Assembly: GCF_000718095.1 (NCBI RefSeq)
Contig: NZ_JOEI01000042.1
Coordinates: forward strand, 1-33,856
Direction: 5' to 3'
DNA from: Streptomyces scopuliridis RB72
GTDB lineage: Bacteria; Actinomycetota; Actinomycetes; Streptomycetales; Streptomycetaceae
Length of the DNA: 33,856 nt
The notes below the pieces were generated by a model that was not told the origin of the DNA, made no database searches, and saw only the letters and a program-made list of their open reading frames with translations. Positions 18,655 through 28,025 of the stretch are shown here, in pieces. How positions within the stretch are numbered: position 1 is the first letter of the stretch; each line of letters begins with the position of its first letter. Both the position numbers and the translations under genes were made by a program.

Positions 18655-20337
18655 TCAGAGTTTCGACAGCTCGTCCACCAGATCGTCGAGGCCCAGCGAG
18701 CCCTGCGACAGCGCCGCCATGTGCCACGCCTTCGCGTCGAACGCGTCGCCGTGTGCCCTGCGGGCGTTCTCACGGCCGAGCAGCCAGGCACGCTCGCCCA
18801 GCTTGTAGCCGATCGCCTGGGCCGGCATCGACAGATAGCGGGTCAGCTCGCTCTCCACGAAGTCCGCGGGCCGGCCGCTGTGGTTCCCGAAGAACTCCTG
18901 CGCCAGCTCGGGCGTCCAGCGCTCGCCCGGGTGGAACGGCGAGTCCGCCGGGATCTCCAGCTCCAGATGCATACCGATGTCCACGATCACCCGGCAGGCG
19001 CGCATCATCTGCGCGTCCAGGTAACCGAGCCTGCGCTCCGCGTCCGGCAGGAAGCCCAGCTCGTCCATGAGCCGCTCCGCGTAGAGCGCCCAGCCCTCCG
19101 CGTTGGCGCTGACCTGGCCGACCGAGGCCTGGTAGCGGGAGAGCTGATCGGCGACATGCGTCCACTGCGCGATCTGCAGATGGTGGCCGGGGACGCCCTC
19201 GTGGTACCAGGTCGACACCAGGTCGTACACCGGGAAGCGGGTCTCGCCCATGGTCGGCAGCCATGTGCGGCCGGGGCGCGAGAAGTCCTCGGAAGGGCCC
19301 GTGTAGTACGGGGCCGCCGCGCCGCCCGGCGGGGCGATCCGGGACTCCACGCGCCGTACCCGCTCGGCGAGTTCGAAGTGGGTGCCGTCGAGCGCGTCGA
19401 TGGCCTCGTCCATCAGTTTCTGGAGCCAGACCCTGACCTCGTCGACCCCCTCGATGTGCTCCCCGTGCTCGTCGAGATGGGCGAGCGCCTCCCAGGGGCC
19501 CGCGCCCGGCAGGATCTTCTCGGCCTCGGTCGTCATCTCGGCGCGCAGCCGGTGGTATTCGGACCAGCCGTACGCGTACGCCTCGTCCAGATCCAGATCG
19601 GTGCCGTTGAAGTACCGCGACCAGCGGGCGTAACGCTCCCGGCCCACGGTGTCCGGGGCGCCCTCGACGGCGGGCGCGTACACCTCGCGCATCCAGTCCC
19701 GCAGCTCCGCGAGCGCGGCGGTGGCGGAGCGCGCGGCGGCGTCCAGTTCCGTACGGAGGGAGTCGGGACCGGCGGAGACGAAGTCCTCGAACCAGCCGCG
19801 CTCCTCGCCCACCCACTCCGTCAGCTGCTCGATGAAGGTCGCGGTGGGCCGGGGACCGCCCAGCAGCTCGCGCTCCAGGCCCAGGGCGAGCGACTCCCGG
19901 TATCCGGCCAGCGCGGCGGGCACGGCACGCAGCCGCTCGGCGATCGCCGACCAGTCCTCGTCCGTCTCGGCCGGGGTCAGCGGGAACGCGTCGCGGAGAT
20001 GGTGCACGGGCGAGTGGATGTTGCTGACCAGCCGCAGCCCCTCATCGGCGTCATGGACGGCGAGTTCGGCCGTCAGACGCTCACGCAGCAGCCGGCCGCA
20101 GCGCCGCTCGGCATCGCTGTCCGCGCCCGGCAGCGTTTCGGCCACATCGAGCCGGGCGAGGGTCGCCCGGCCGAGATCGGCGACAGCCTGCTGTCCGGCC
20201 GGGGAGAAGTCGGGCAGGCGACGGGAGCTCTCCGCGACGCCCAGATAGGTTCCGGTGATCGGATCGAGTTCGATGAGTGCGTCGACGTAGGCGTCGGCGA
20301 CCTGGCGGGGCAGCGCGCTGCCGGATGTGTCTGACAT
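18655..20337 (-). CDS. DUF885 family protein, putative metallopeptidase
   Basis: This 560-residue cytoplasmic protein matches the DUF885 family, presumed zinc carboxypeptidase-like enzymes. The key motif is HEGVPGHHLQ at about residue 377, a variant HExxPGHH metal-binding site, with the likely helper motif NAEGWALYAERLMDELG about 30 residues on. No signal peptide is visible at MSDTSGSALPRQVADAY. The ATG at 20337 is chosen because AGGA lies about 8 bases upstream and similarity-like composition starts there. The frame is open to 20742, but that part is low-complexity and includes 21-bp tandem repeats. Substrate unknown. Confidence 0.92.
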   Translation of the reverse strand: MSDTSGSALPRQVADAYVDALIELDPITGTYLGVAESSRRLPDFSPAGQQAVADLGRATLARLDVAETLPGADSDAERRCGRLLRERLTAELAVHDADEGLRLVSNIHSPVHHLRDAFPLTPAETDEDWSAIAERLRAVPAALAGYRESLALGLERELLGGPRPTATFIEQLTEWVGEERGWFEDFVSAGPDSLRTELDAAARSATAALAELRDWMREVYAPAVEGAPDTVGRERYARWSRYFNGTDLDLDEAYAYGWSEYHRLRAEMTTEAEKILPGAGPWEALAHLDEHGEHIEGVDEVRVWLQKLMDEAIDALDGTHFELAERVRRVESRIAPPGGAAAPYYTGPSEDFSRPGRTWLPTMGETRFPVYDLVSTWYHEGVPGHHLQIAQWTHVADQLSRYQASVGQVSANAEGWALYAERLMDELGFLPDAERRLGYLDAQMMRACRVIVDIGMHLELEIPADSPFHPGERWTPELAQEFFGNHSGRPADFVESELTRYLSMPAQAIGYKLGERAWLLGRENARRAHGDAFDAKAWHMAALSQGSLGLDDLVDELSKL

Positions 20338-20771
20338 GCGGACATCCTCTCCGAGAGAGAACTCCGCGTCACATCCCTGGTGTCCGGCGGACCTGCCGGA
20401 TTGGCCGATGACGATGGCCTCGGGGACCGCGGTCCTCGTGCCGGAAAACCAACCGGGGCTCGGCACGGGAGACTTCGGGCCGCGAGGTGAATTCGTCCGG
20501 TACCAGCCGTCGCGGATCGGCTCTGTCCGCCACCGACGCATGGACCGGAGAGCCGTCCGGGCCGGTCGGCTCCCGGCGGCGTGCTCCGGCGGGAAGGGGG
20601 AGCAGGGCCATGGGACCTCCGCCGATTTTGGCTGGATCATGACGTAGCAGATGCCCGGACCCGCCCGGAATCCCCCAGGACCCGCCCGGAATCCCCCCGG
20701 ACCCGCCCGGAACCCGCCCGGCCCGGTCACCCCGCCGGTCACCTGGTCCGGGCAGGTCCGTTACCCAGCGC
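20338..20771. other. Gene-free stretch upstream of the DUF885 gene
   Basis: About 430 bp with no gene I can support. It holds a perfect 12-bp palindrome GGACCGCGGTCC (20424-20435) and three 21-bp tandem repeats (20657-20719). It should contain the DUF885 promoter, but I see no consensus pair. The minus-strand open frame through it lacks a convincing start and is Gly/Arg/Pro-rich from the repeats. Confidence 0.65.
20657..20719. repeat. 21-bp tandem repeat x3
   Basis: Copies begin at 20657, 20678 and 20699, each starting GGACCCGCCCGGAA. The first two differ only in the last base; the third diverges at its 3' end. They lie between the end of the ACT-GNAT gene and the DUF885 promoter region. A multiple-of-three period extends an open frame by chance. 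Confidence 0.9.
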
Positions 20772-22181
20772 TCAGCGATCGGCCTGCTCGTGGTCGAACA
20801 TCTCCGAGTCGCCGTACGGAGGCAGCACCCGCGCGGTCGTCGGCTCCAGCCGGGCCGTGATGACCAGCGTTCCTTCGTCGATCTGGTAGTCCAGCGGCAG
20901 ACCGAGATCCCGCATGGTCGCGACCATGCCCGTGTTGGACGCCTGCGTGACGGCGTACACGCTGCCGCACCGGGCCTCGACGGCGAGCGCCACGAGCCTG
21001 CCCAGCAGTTCGGAACCGATACCGCGCCGCTGCCAGGCGTCCTCGACGATCAGCGCCACCTCGGTCTCGTCGCCGTCCCAGAGCAGATGGCCGAGGGCGA
21101 CGAGCCGGCCGGATTCCGTCTCGACCGCGAGCGTACGTCCGAAGCGCGGGCTGAGCAGATGGTTCAGATAGCGGTCGGCGTCCCCGACCGGGCCGTGGTA
21201 CCGCAGGCCCAGCGTCCGTGCGGAGCAGCGGGCGTGCATGGCGAGCGCGGCGTCGAGGTCGCCGCGGTCGGCGCGGCGGATGGTGATCTCCTCGCCCTCG
21301 GGCAGCGTGAGCACATCCTGGCTGCGGGGGATACGCGGGCCGAGCCGGGCGTCCAGCTCGACCAGCGCCCGGGCCCGCGCGAACTCGGTCGGGGTGAAGG
21401 GCAGATACGGGCGTTCGACGATGATGCTGCCGCCGTGCGGGTCGTTCAGCCGCATCTCCGTTCCGTCCAGTACCCCTTCGACCGGCGCGCTCTCGTCGGC
21501 GGAACGGTCGCCGAGGGATCCGGCGGGCCGGGAGCGGATCGTGCAGCGCCCGAGCAACTGGCGCAGCGAGAGCGGCAGTTCGGCGGCGTCCAGGGCCGTA
21601 CGGGTGGCGAGGCCGAGCACCCGGGTCGGGGTGTCCACCAGATCGTGCGCGTCGGCGCGCTCGATCCAGGTACTGCTGCCGCCCGCGGCCGAGATCTCGC
21701 GGGTGAGGTCCTTCGCCTGGAGCACGGACGGGGCGCGCAGCAGGAACTCGTCGACCGTGCCGTCGGCCAGCGGATGGGTCTGGAGGGTGAGGATGTCGAC
21801 ATGGTGCGTGGCGAAGGCGGTGCACAGCGCGGCGAGACTGCCCGGCTCGTCCCGCACGGTGGTCCGCATCCGCCAGAGCGTCGTCTCCACCGGTTCGGCC
21901 GGGGCCGCGCCCTCCCGCGTGTCCGGTGCCGGCGGGGCCGGGCTGCCGGACGGCGGAGGGGCATGACCGTGCCTTCGTGCCCACCATGTGTGGAACATGG
22001 CCGTGGCGATCAGCGCCACGGCGGAGGCGACCAGCAGGAACGCTCCGTCGGGTCCATGGGCGATCATGTTCGCCAGGGCATCGGCGACAGCCACGGCGGT
22101 GAACAGGGCGGCCAGTTCAACGAGGTCCCGCCGCCAGTGGTGCGGGCGGCGGACACTCTTCGCGGAAGTCACATTGGTCAT
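20772..22181 (-). CDS. Membrane-anchored ACT-GNAT fusion protein (predicted acetyltransferase)
   Basis: The 469-residue protein has three parts. Residues about 20-70 form two hydrophobic helices with a polar turn, followed by a Pro-rich linker. Residues about 105-175 resemble an ACT ligand-binding domain (RMRTTVRDEPGSLAALC, with ILTLQTHPLADG). Residues about 295-430 form a GNAT acetyltransferase with EEITIRRADRGD and the acetyl-CoA loop QRRGIGSELLGRL near 384. ACT domains usually bind amino acids, so amino-acid-controlled acetylation at the membrane is an inference. The ATG at 22181 has GAGG only three bases away; a GTG three codons in has better spacing. No operon partner is evident. Confidence 0.88.
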   Translation of the reverse strand: MTNVTSAKSVRRPHHWRRDLVELAALFTAVAVADALANMIAHGPDGAFLLVASAVALIATAMFHTWWARRHGHAPPPSGSPAPPAPDTREGAAPAEPVETTLWRMRTTVRDEPGSLAALCTAFATHHVDILTLQTHPLADGTVDEFLLRAPSVLQAKDLTREISAAGGSSTWIERADAHDLVDTPTRVLGLATRTALDAAELPLSLRQLLGRCTIRSRPAGSLGDRSADESAPVEGVLDGTEMRLNDPHGGSIIVERPYLPFTPTEFARARALVELDARLGPRIPRSQDVLTLPEGEEITIRRADRGDLDAALAMHARCSARTLGLRYHGPVGDADRYLNHLLSPRFGRTLAVETESGRLVALGHLLWDGDETEVALIVEDAWQRRGIGSELLGRLVALAVEARCGSVYAVTQASNTGMVATMRDLGLPLDYQIDEGTLVITARLEPTTARVLPPYGDSEMFDHEQADR

Positions 22182-22299
22182 GACCTCACTCTGACGGAAT
22201 GGTGTTGCGTGATCACGAACGGTGTGTGACTGATGGGTTAAGTATGGATCTGTTCCCTTTTGGCCGGTCTTTGGTCAAATTTGGCGCGGAGTATTCGCT
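22182..22299. promoter_or_regulatory. AT-richer upstream region of the ACT-GNAT gene with a 10-bp palindrome
   Basis: This 118-bp gap is clearly less GC-rich than its surroundings and must hold the ACT-GNAT promoter. It contains the perfect palindrome CGTGATCACG (22208-22217), about 27 bp before the start codon. On the minus strand a TTGACC and a CATACT occur, but not at standard spacing, so no promoter is called. Confidence 0.45.
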
Positions 22300-24894
22300 T
22301 CAGAAGCGCAATGTGGCCAGCAGCCGAGCCGATTCCGCGACCAGCCGCGAGCTGCCCCCGCGCCCGGCCAACTCCGCCAGCCCGGGTATGTCCCCGGTGG
22401 CACCGCACCGCTCCGCGCACTCGGCGGCCACGGACAGTATCTCCCCCAGCCCGGGACGCGCGGTTCCCGGAGCCAGGAGACCGGGCAGCGCCGCGCCCAG
22501 TACGGACCAGACCGTGGCGTGGGCGCCGGTCGCCGCGGCCGTACGGACGGCGTCGGCCGACCGGTTCGCCTTGACCTCGCCCGAGTTCACCAGGGAGGCC
22601 AACTCCCGGCCCAGCAGCTCGCCGTCCAGGTCACCGCGGGTGGCCAGCACCAGCAGCGCGTCCACTGCCGACAGCCGGTCCTCCGGGTGACGCGCCCCGA
22701 GACCGTATGCCACGCCCCGGTGCAGCGAGCGGCCCGCCGGGCCACCGCTCTCGGCGAGCAGCGGCAGCCACCAGGACCCGCCCCGCTGGTCGTCCCGCGC
22801 GCAGGCGGTCACCTCGGGCAGCAGCCACGCGGCGAGCGTCTCCCGGTCCTCGGGCAGGACGGCCGGCCAGTTGTCGTGCCGTTCCCCGCTCCAGTGGTAG
22901 CACCGCGATTCGTCAGGCACGTCCGGAAGGCCCAGCCAGCGGAACGCCCGCGGGAACCCCCGCCGGATGGCCAGACCCTGTCCCAGTCGTGCGGCTATCG
23001 TGCTCTTCTCCCGTTCCGCACCGCCGTCGAGCGCGGGCAGCGATGTCCCGTCCCCGGTCAGCCAGGCGGCGAGCCGGCCGGCCTCGGGGGTGCCGAGCGC
23101 CGCCGCCGCGCGCGCCGTCTCCGGGTCCCGGCCGCGCCGTACCCGTAGCAGCGCCTGGGCGAAGTCGACCGGAGCCGGCGTGGCACACAGACGCTGGTAC
23201 TCACCCAGCCGCTCCACCAGCACATCGGGGTCCAGCGCGCCCGTCTCCCAGGTCGGCGTGGCGAGGAGGAACGGCAGCGGTCGGGTACGTATCAGATACG
23301 CGGCCTCCCACAGCCGCGCGTCGATCACCCCGTTCAGCGTGGCGTGGGCGCAGGACCCCCGGCTCACCCCTCGCGTGTTCGCGTTCCACAGCGCCTTGGT
23401 GGACACCCTGTCCAGCACCGAAGCGGCCACGACTTCCACCCCGTCGGAGTTCCGGGAGAGCCACTCGTCGCGGTTGCGCGGCGTTCCGTCCTTCATCCAC
23501 CAGCAGGCGGCCAGCGCGTCGCGCAACGAGCCGGCCAGCGCCGCCCGGTCCCGGTAGCCGTGCCGGACCAGACCGTCCAGCACCCGTTCGAAGTCGGGCA
23601 TCGCACCGGCCGAGGTGATCAGCGCCGACGTCTGCTCCACCAGCTCGGCGAGGTCCGACGGGGACGGAACCAGCGGCGCCGGCTCCGGTGCGGGCGGCAG
23701 GATCTCCTCGTACGGACCGGAATCCAGCTCCACCGGCAGCTCGTCGAAGACCTCGGCGGCCCGCGCTCGGTGGACCGGGCTCAGCCGGGCCGCGGCCATG
23801 GCCAGCTCCGACCGCTGATCCGCTGTGACGGCGGACAGATGCCGTACCACCAGCTTCAGCGCCCGCTCCTGGATGCCCGCGTCCTCGTGTCCGAACGCCT
23901 CGGCCGCCACGGGCAACAGCTCTCCCGCGCCGCCGCCGTCCGCGCGCAGGACCTTGCCCATCAGCACCAGTTGGGCCCGGACGAGCTTCTTCTCCGGCCG
24001 GAACAGCACCGACGCCGACATATCGGCCAGGCTCCGCATGGGCAGAGCGCCACTGAGCGCCAGCCGGGCGAGCACGCGCTGCGCGTGCCCGGCCACCGTC
24101 GATGTGCCGTCCGACGCCATACCGATCCAGTCGGACGCGCGGTCGCGCTCCTCGTCCGGGGTCAACGCCAGCCGGTCGAGCAGCTTCAGGAAGAAGTCCA
24201 GATCGCCGGGCTTCCCGCCGCGCAGCAGCCGCGCCACGGAGGCGTCCACCAGCAGCCGCCGCTCCACCACCTCTTCCTCGGCGAGGACGGCGAGCACCGA
24301 CGGCCAGTGGTGCGGATCGGTGGCATCGCCGTACCAGACGAGCGGGCCGGGGAGTTCGGCCGTCTCGAAGAGGCGCGGAACCATGACCGGCAGCTGTGGA
24401 TCCTTCCGCAGCGCGGGCAGCAGCCGGCCATGGGACGGAGCCGCCTCGGCCCAGCCATGCACATACTCGTCCGTGTCCGGTACGGGACATCCCGCCAGCC
24501 GGACCAGGCCCGCGATGAACGGGTAATCGAGCCGCGCGGTCGACGCCCGGCCCGCGAGCCGGTGCGCGACATCACCGAGCCAGCCCGGCTCGCGGTCCGC
24601 GAGAAGGCCGAGCATCAGCTCGTGCGGCAGCGAGAAACCCTCGCGCAGATCGCGGGCGCCGATCCACGCGGCCGTCGCCGCGGCCCCCGTATGACAGCCC
24701 GTCCCGGCGACCACCAGCGCACGCTGAATCCGTCTGCGCTCCCGCCACCGGTCCCACGACCAGTCGCGCAGCTCCTTGCGGAGCGCCTTCAGCGCGGCCA
24801 GCGCCTCCTTGCGGTCCGCCGCGGTCATCGGCTCGACCAGCCCGGGAACGGCATCGGCCCGGCCGGCCCGTACGACATCGAGCAGCTCGTTCAT
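22300..24894 (-). CDS. Large uncharacterised protein (DUF6493-like), coupled to a SWIM protein
   Basis: I do not recognise a catalytic motif in this 864-residue protein. From memory it resembles the family annotated DUF6493 in actinomycetes, which I could not check. It is Ala/Leu/Arg-rich with many short helical stretches, suggesting a HEAT-like helical-repeat scaffold. Segments such as ACWWMKDGTPRNRDEWLSR and CYHWSGERHDNWPAVLPED look conserved-domain-like. There is no signal peptide or TM helix. The ATG at 24894 overlaps the stop of the upstream SWIM gene in ATGA (24891-24894), so the two are made together and probably act together. Confidence 0.88.
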   Translation of the reverse strand: MNELLDVVRAGRADAVPGLVEPMTAADRKEALAALKALRKELRDWSWDRWRERRRIQRALVVAGTGCHTGAAATAAWIGARDLREGFSLPHELMLGLLADREPGWLGDVAHRLAGRASTARLDYPFIAGLVRLAGCPVPDTDEYVHGWAEAAPSHGRLLPALRKDPQLPVMVPRLFETAELPGPLVWYGDATDPHHWPSVLAVLAEEEVVERRLLVDASVARLLRGGKPGDLDFFLKLLDRLALTPDEERDRASDWIGMASDGTSTVAGHAQRVLARLALSGALPMRSLADMSASVLFRPEKKLVRAQLVLMGKVLRADGGGAGELLPVAAEAFGHEDAGIQERALKLVVRHLSAVTADQRSELAMAAARLSPVHRARAAEVFDELPVELDSGPYEEILPPAPEPAPLVPSPSDLAELVEQTSALITSAGAMPDFERVLDGLVRHGYRDRAALAGSLRDALAACWWMKDGTPRNRDEWLSRNSDGVEVVAASVLDRVSTKALWNANTRGVSRGSCAHATLNGVIDARLWEAAYLIRTRPLPFLLATPTWETGALDPDVLVERLGEYQRLCATPAPVDFAQALLRVRRGRDPETARAAAALGTPEAGRLAAWLTGDGTSLPALDGGAEREKSTIAARLGQGLAIRRGFPRAFRWLGLPDVPDESRCYHWSGERHDNWPAVLPEDRETLAAWLLPEVTACARDDQRGGSWWLPLLAESGGPAGRSLHRGVAYGLGARHPEDRLSAVDALLVLATRGDLDGELLGRELASLVNSGEVKANRSADAVRTAAATGAHATVWSVLGAALPGLLAPGTARPGLGEILSVAAECAERCGATGDIPGLAELAGRGGSSRLVAESARLLATLRF

Positions 24895-26267
24895 CGCACA
24901 CCGCCCACGGTCACGACGGCCTCGCGGCGCGCCATCCGGACGGCCAGTGCGTGCTTGCACGGCCCGCGTTTCCCCCGGTAGTCGGCCCACCACCGGCAGG
25001 TGCAGCTGAGCATGCCGTCCGCTTCCCGCACCTGATAGCGCCGCTCTCCCGACGCCACCGACGCCAGATCGCCGTCGAGGACGACGGCCCCCGAGGAGGC
25101 CAGGGCGCGCGCCGCGACCAGCCGTGGATTATGCCGCTCGGCGCGGTCCGCGTCATACGGCAGCTCGCGGTGGAAGTACGCGGCGTCCGCGATGTCGTAG
25201 CCGACCCGGCCCGCCGTCCCGAGCCGGATCAGCGCGGCCCGTACCCGCTCCACCGTCAGCCCCGCCCGCGCGGCCAGCTCCGCCGGGTCGATCCGCGGCT
25301 CCCACGCCAGCAGTACGGACACCAACTCGGCGTCCTCGGCGGCCTCTTCCGTGGCCAGCGCCTCCAGCACCCCGCCCTCACCGGAGAATCCGCGCGCCGG
25401 GTCGGGCGACAGCGTGAGCGTGAGCCGCATCCCCGGCAGCACCACCTCCCAGGCGCTCGCCGTCGCGGCTCCGTCGGCCACCGGCCCGTACACCCGCAGC
25501 GCCGTCGCGTCCCGCAGCACCCGCTGCAACGCCACCAGCCGGTGCGGACCCGGCAGACACACCGCTCCCGGCGCCGGCCTGGTGGTCGGCCGCAGCGTCC
25601 TGCCCGCCGGTACGACCCACATCGCCCCGCGCGAGGAGCTGCCCGAGCCGCGTGGCAGCGAGCGCAGAAAACGGACGGCCTCGGCGGCGGTCAGCTCGGC
25701 CCGCAGATCGAAACCGGCCGAGACCACCTGCGCCTCGGCGAAGCCGCGCAGCCACCGGTCGGGCAGCGGGACCTTCTTCTCCACCACCGCGCCATCCAGC
25801 GTGGTGACCGCCAACTCATCGGGCCCCACCCGCAGATGCAGCGGATCGTCACCGGTCATCCGGGACAGGGCCTCACGCAGCGGATTGTTCACATCCACAT
25901 TGGTCGTGCCATGCCCGGTCTCCGCGCCGTCGAGCCCGTCCCGCCCCACATCGAGCCGTGCGTACACCCCGCAGCAGCCGGAGAACGACTCGAAGCGCAG
26001 CCGGTCGCCGTTGCCCGTCACCACCGGATCGAGCGACGCACGCGGCACCTGCCGGTAGTACCGGGCGCCCGCCACATCCGCGACCGCGAGCAGCCCCCGG
26101 GCGGCGGCCCGCGGCGAGGACAGGAACCCGGAGAAGAAGCGCGGATGCGCCTCGGCACCGGTGGGTGTGAGCCCGCCCGAGGTCTCCAGGCCGAGCAGCC
26201 GTCCGCCCCGCGCACTCTCCAGGGCGGACGGACGGGAATAGGCAAGCGCCTGTACGGATCGCGTCAT
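24891..26267 (-). CDS. SWIM zinc-finger protein
   Basis: This 458-residue protein ends with a SWIM domain: CTCRWWADYRGKRGPCKHA (about residues 420-438), giving CxC-x12-CxH, the expected zinc ligands. SWIM domains bind DNA or protein. The remaining 400 residues show no enzyme motif I know, though a winged-helix-like stretch (DPAELAARAGLTVERVRAALIR) lies near residue 330. The ATG at 26267 is preferred (MTRSVQALAYSRPS); a TTG ten codons upstream is in frame, and neither has a clear ribosome-binding site, so a leaderless mRNA is possible. It overlaps the next gene by four bases. Confidence 0.9.
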   Translation of the reverse strand: MTRSVQALAYSRPSALESARGGRLLGLETSGGLTPTGAEAHPRFFSGFLSSPRAAARGLLAVADVAGARYYRQVPRASLDPVVTGNGDRLRFESFSGCCGVYARLDVGRDGLDGAETGHGTTNVDVNNPLREALSRMTGDDPLHLRVGPDELAVTTLDGAVVEKKVPLPDRWLRGFAEAQVVSAGFDLRAELTAAEAVRFLRSLPRGSGSSSRGAMWVVPAGRTLRPTTRPAPGAVCLPGPHRLVALQRVLRDATALRVYGPVADGAATASAWEVVLPGMRLTLTLSPDPARGFSGEGGVLEALATEEAAEDAELVSVLLAWEPRIDPAELAARAGLTVERVRAALIRLGTAGRVGYDIADAAYFHRELPYDADRAERHNPRLVAARALASSGAVVLDGDLASVASGERRYQVREADGMLSCTCRWWADYRGKRGPCKHALAVRMARREAVVTVGGVR

Positions 26268-26337
26268 GGAAAAGACGTTAGATCCCGGCACTGACAATCG
26301 ACTTCGGGCGAACCCCGCCAGGCGGAGCCGCGGGCTC

Positions 26338-27966
26338 CTACTGGCCGACCTTCCCCGGCTGGAGCACCTTCGTGAACAGCACCGTCCCGCCCTCTTCCCG
26401 CAGCCGGACCGTCAGTTCACCGCTGGCGCCGTCGATGTCCACCTCGCCGAAGAGCGGCGGGACCTCCATCGGGGAGAGGTTCTGGCCCTGCGGCGCCTTG
26501 ACGAAGGCCCGGTCGGGACCGAACGTGTCGTCCAGCTTGCTGGCCGGGAACTGGCCCGCGGCGATCGGGCCCGAGACGAACTCCCAGAAGGGCGCGAAGT
26601 CCTTGAAGGCGGCCCGCTCCGGCGTGTAGTGCTGCGCCGAGGTGTGGTGGACGTCCGCCGTCAGCCACAGCGTGCCGGTGATCCGCTGGTGCTTGATGTA
26701 CCGCAGCAGCTCGGCGATCTGGAGTTCCCGGCCGAGCGGAGCGCCCGGGTCGCCCTGGGCGATCGCCTCGATGTTCGCCGTACCGTCCGGCACGACCAGT
26801 CCGATCGGCATATCGGCGGCGATCACCTTCCACACCGCGCGCGACCGCGACAGCTCGCGCTTGAGCCATGCGAGCTGCTCCGCGCCGAGGATGCCGTTCG
26901 TGTCGTCGGTCTGCCGGCCGGGCGAGTTGGCGTTGCGGTACGTCCGCATGTCCAGGACGAACACATCGAGCAGCGGACCGTGGTTCACCACGCGGTGGAC
27001 CCGCCGGTCCGCCCCGCGCGCGGGCGAGGCCGAGATCGGGAAGTACTCGTGGAACGCCTGCGTGGAGCGGGCGGCCAGCACGTCCACGTTCTTCTCGGTG
27101 TAGCGGACATCGTCCAGGATCTGGCCCGGGTACCAGTTGTTGCGCACCTCGTGGTCGTCCCACTGAGTGATCGACGGGACCTCGGAGTTGAACTTTCGTA
27201 CGTTCGCGTCGAGCAGGTTGTACCGGAAGTTCCCCCGGTACTCGGCCAGTGTCTCCGCGACCTTCGCCTTCTCCGGAGTGGTGATATTGCGCCAGATCCG
27301 GCCGTCGGGCAGCGTCACGCTCGGCTCGATCACGCCGTCCGCGTAGATCGTGTCGCCGCTGCACAGGAAGAAGTCGGGGTTGAGCCGGCGCATCTCGTCG
27401 TACACGGTGAAGCCGCCGATGTCCGGGTTGATGCCCCAGCCCTGTCCGGCGATATCACCCGACCACACGAACCGCACGCCCTGCCGACGCCGCGTGGGCG
27501 CCGTACGGAACGTGCCGTACACCGGCTCGCCGGTACGGCGGGGGTCCTCGGGGTCGGCCAGGGTCACCCGGTAGTGCACCTGCTCGCCGGCCGGCAGTCC
27601 GCGCAGCGGGACCGTACCGGTGAAGTCGGTGCCGGGGCCGAGCAGCGGGCCGTGCCAGGAGCGGGCGCGGCGGAACGATTCGGTCGCCGAGGTCTCCACG
27701 ATCATGCGGGCGGGCCGGTCGGACCGTACCCACACCAGCCCGGACGAGGAGGTGACATCGCCGGCCTGCACACCCCAGGCGGCGCGCGGCCGGCCGGGCA
27801 GGGCCTGGGCGGGGGCGGCGCCCGCGAGCGCGGCACCGGGCAGAGCCAGCACGGCCGAGGCGGCGAGCGAACCGCGCAGCACACTGCGGCGGGCGGGTGC
27901 CTTCGGTACGTCGGCGGCGGGCGAGGAAGAGGAGGCAGAGGAGGTATTACCGGGGTTGTGCGACAT
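26338..27966 (-). CDS. PhoD-family alkaline phosphatase/phosphodiesterase, Tat-exported
   Basis: This is a secreted metallophosphoesterase of the PhoD type that releases phosphate from organic esters outside the cell. The 542-residue precursor has a twin-arginine signal (ARRSVLRGSLAASAVLALPG, about residues 24-43). A PhoD N-terminal beta domain (WGVQAGDVTSSSGLVWVRSD) follows, then metal-ligand motifs WSGDI, CSGDTIYADG, WDDHEVRNNW and TADVHHTSA. The ATG at 27966 has AGGAG eight bases upstream; an in-frame start further upstream would displace the signal peptide. PhoP boxes were not seen. It stands alone between the SWIM operon and mocR. Confidence 0.94.
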   Translation of the reverse strand: MSHNPGNTSSASSSSPAADVPKAPARRSVLRGSLAASAVLALPGAALAGAAPAQALPGRPRAAWGVQAGDVTSSSGLVWVRSDRPARMIVETSATESFRRARSWHGPLLGPGTDFTGTVPLRGLPAGEQVHYRVTLADPEDPRRTGEPVYGTFRTAPTRRRQGVRFVWSGDIAGQGWGINPDIGGFTVYDEMRRLNPDFFLCSGDTIYADGVIEPSVTLPDGRIWRNITTPEKAKVAETLAEYRGNFRYNLLDANVRKFNSEVPSITQWDDHEVRNNWYPGQILDDVRYTEKNVDVLAARSTQAFHEYFPISASPARGADRRVHRVVNHGPLLDVFVLDMRTYRNANSPGRQTDDTNGILGAEQLAWLKRELSRSRAVWKVIAADMPIGLVVPDGTANIEAIAQGDPGAPLGRELQIAELLRYIKHQRITGTLWLTADVHHTSAQHYTPERAAFKDFAPFWEFVSGPIAAGQFPASKLDDTFGPDRAFVKAPQGQNLSPMEVPPLFGEVDIDGASGELTVRLREEGGTVLFTKVLQPGKVGQ

Positions 27967-28025
27967 TGATGCGTCTCCTGGGCAGATGGTGCGCCGGGGT
28001 GTCATGCCATGCCTAACGCCCGGCG

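Noticed and set aside
20424..20435. Palindrome GGACCGCGGTCC as a defined operator
   Set aside because: Perfect but short and GC-only-like. Such palindromes are expected by chance at this base composition, and no regulator can be named.
20338..20742. N-terminal extension of the DUF885 protein
   Set aside because: It is Gly/Arg/Pro-rich, made partly of 21-bp repeats, and the ATG at 20337 has a good ribosome-binding site.
26324..26338. GGAGCC-GCG-GGCTCC dyad at the phoD stop as a terminator
   Set aside because: Only a 6-bp stem that overlaps the stop codon, with no tail. Too weak to call alone.
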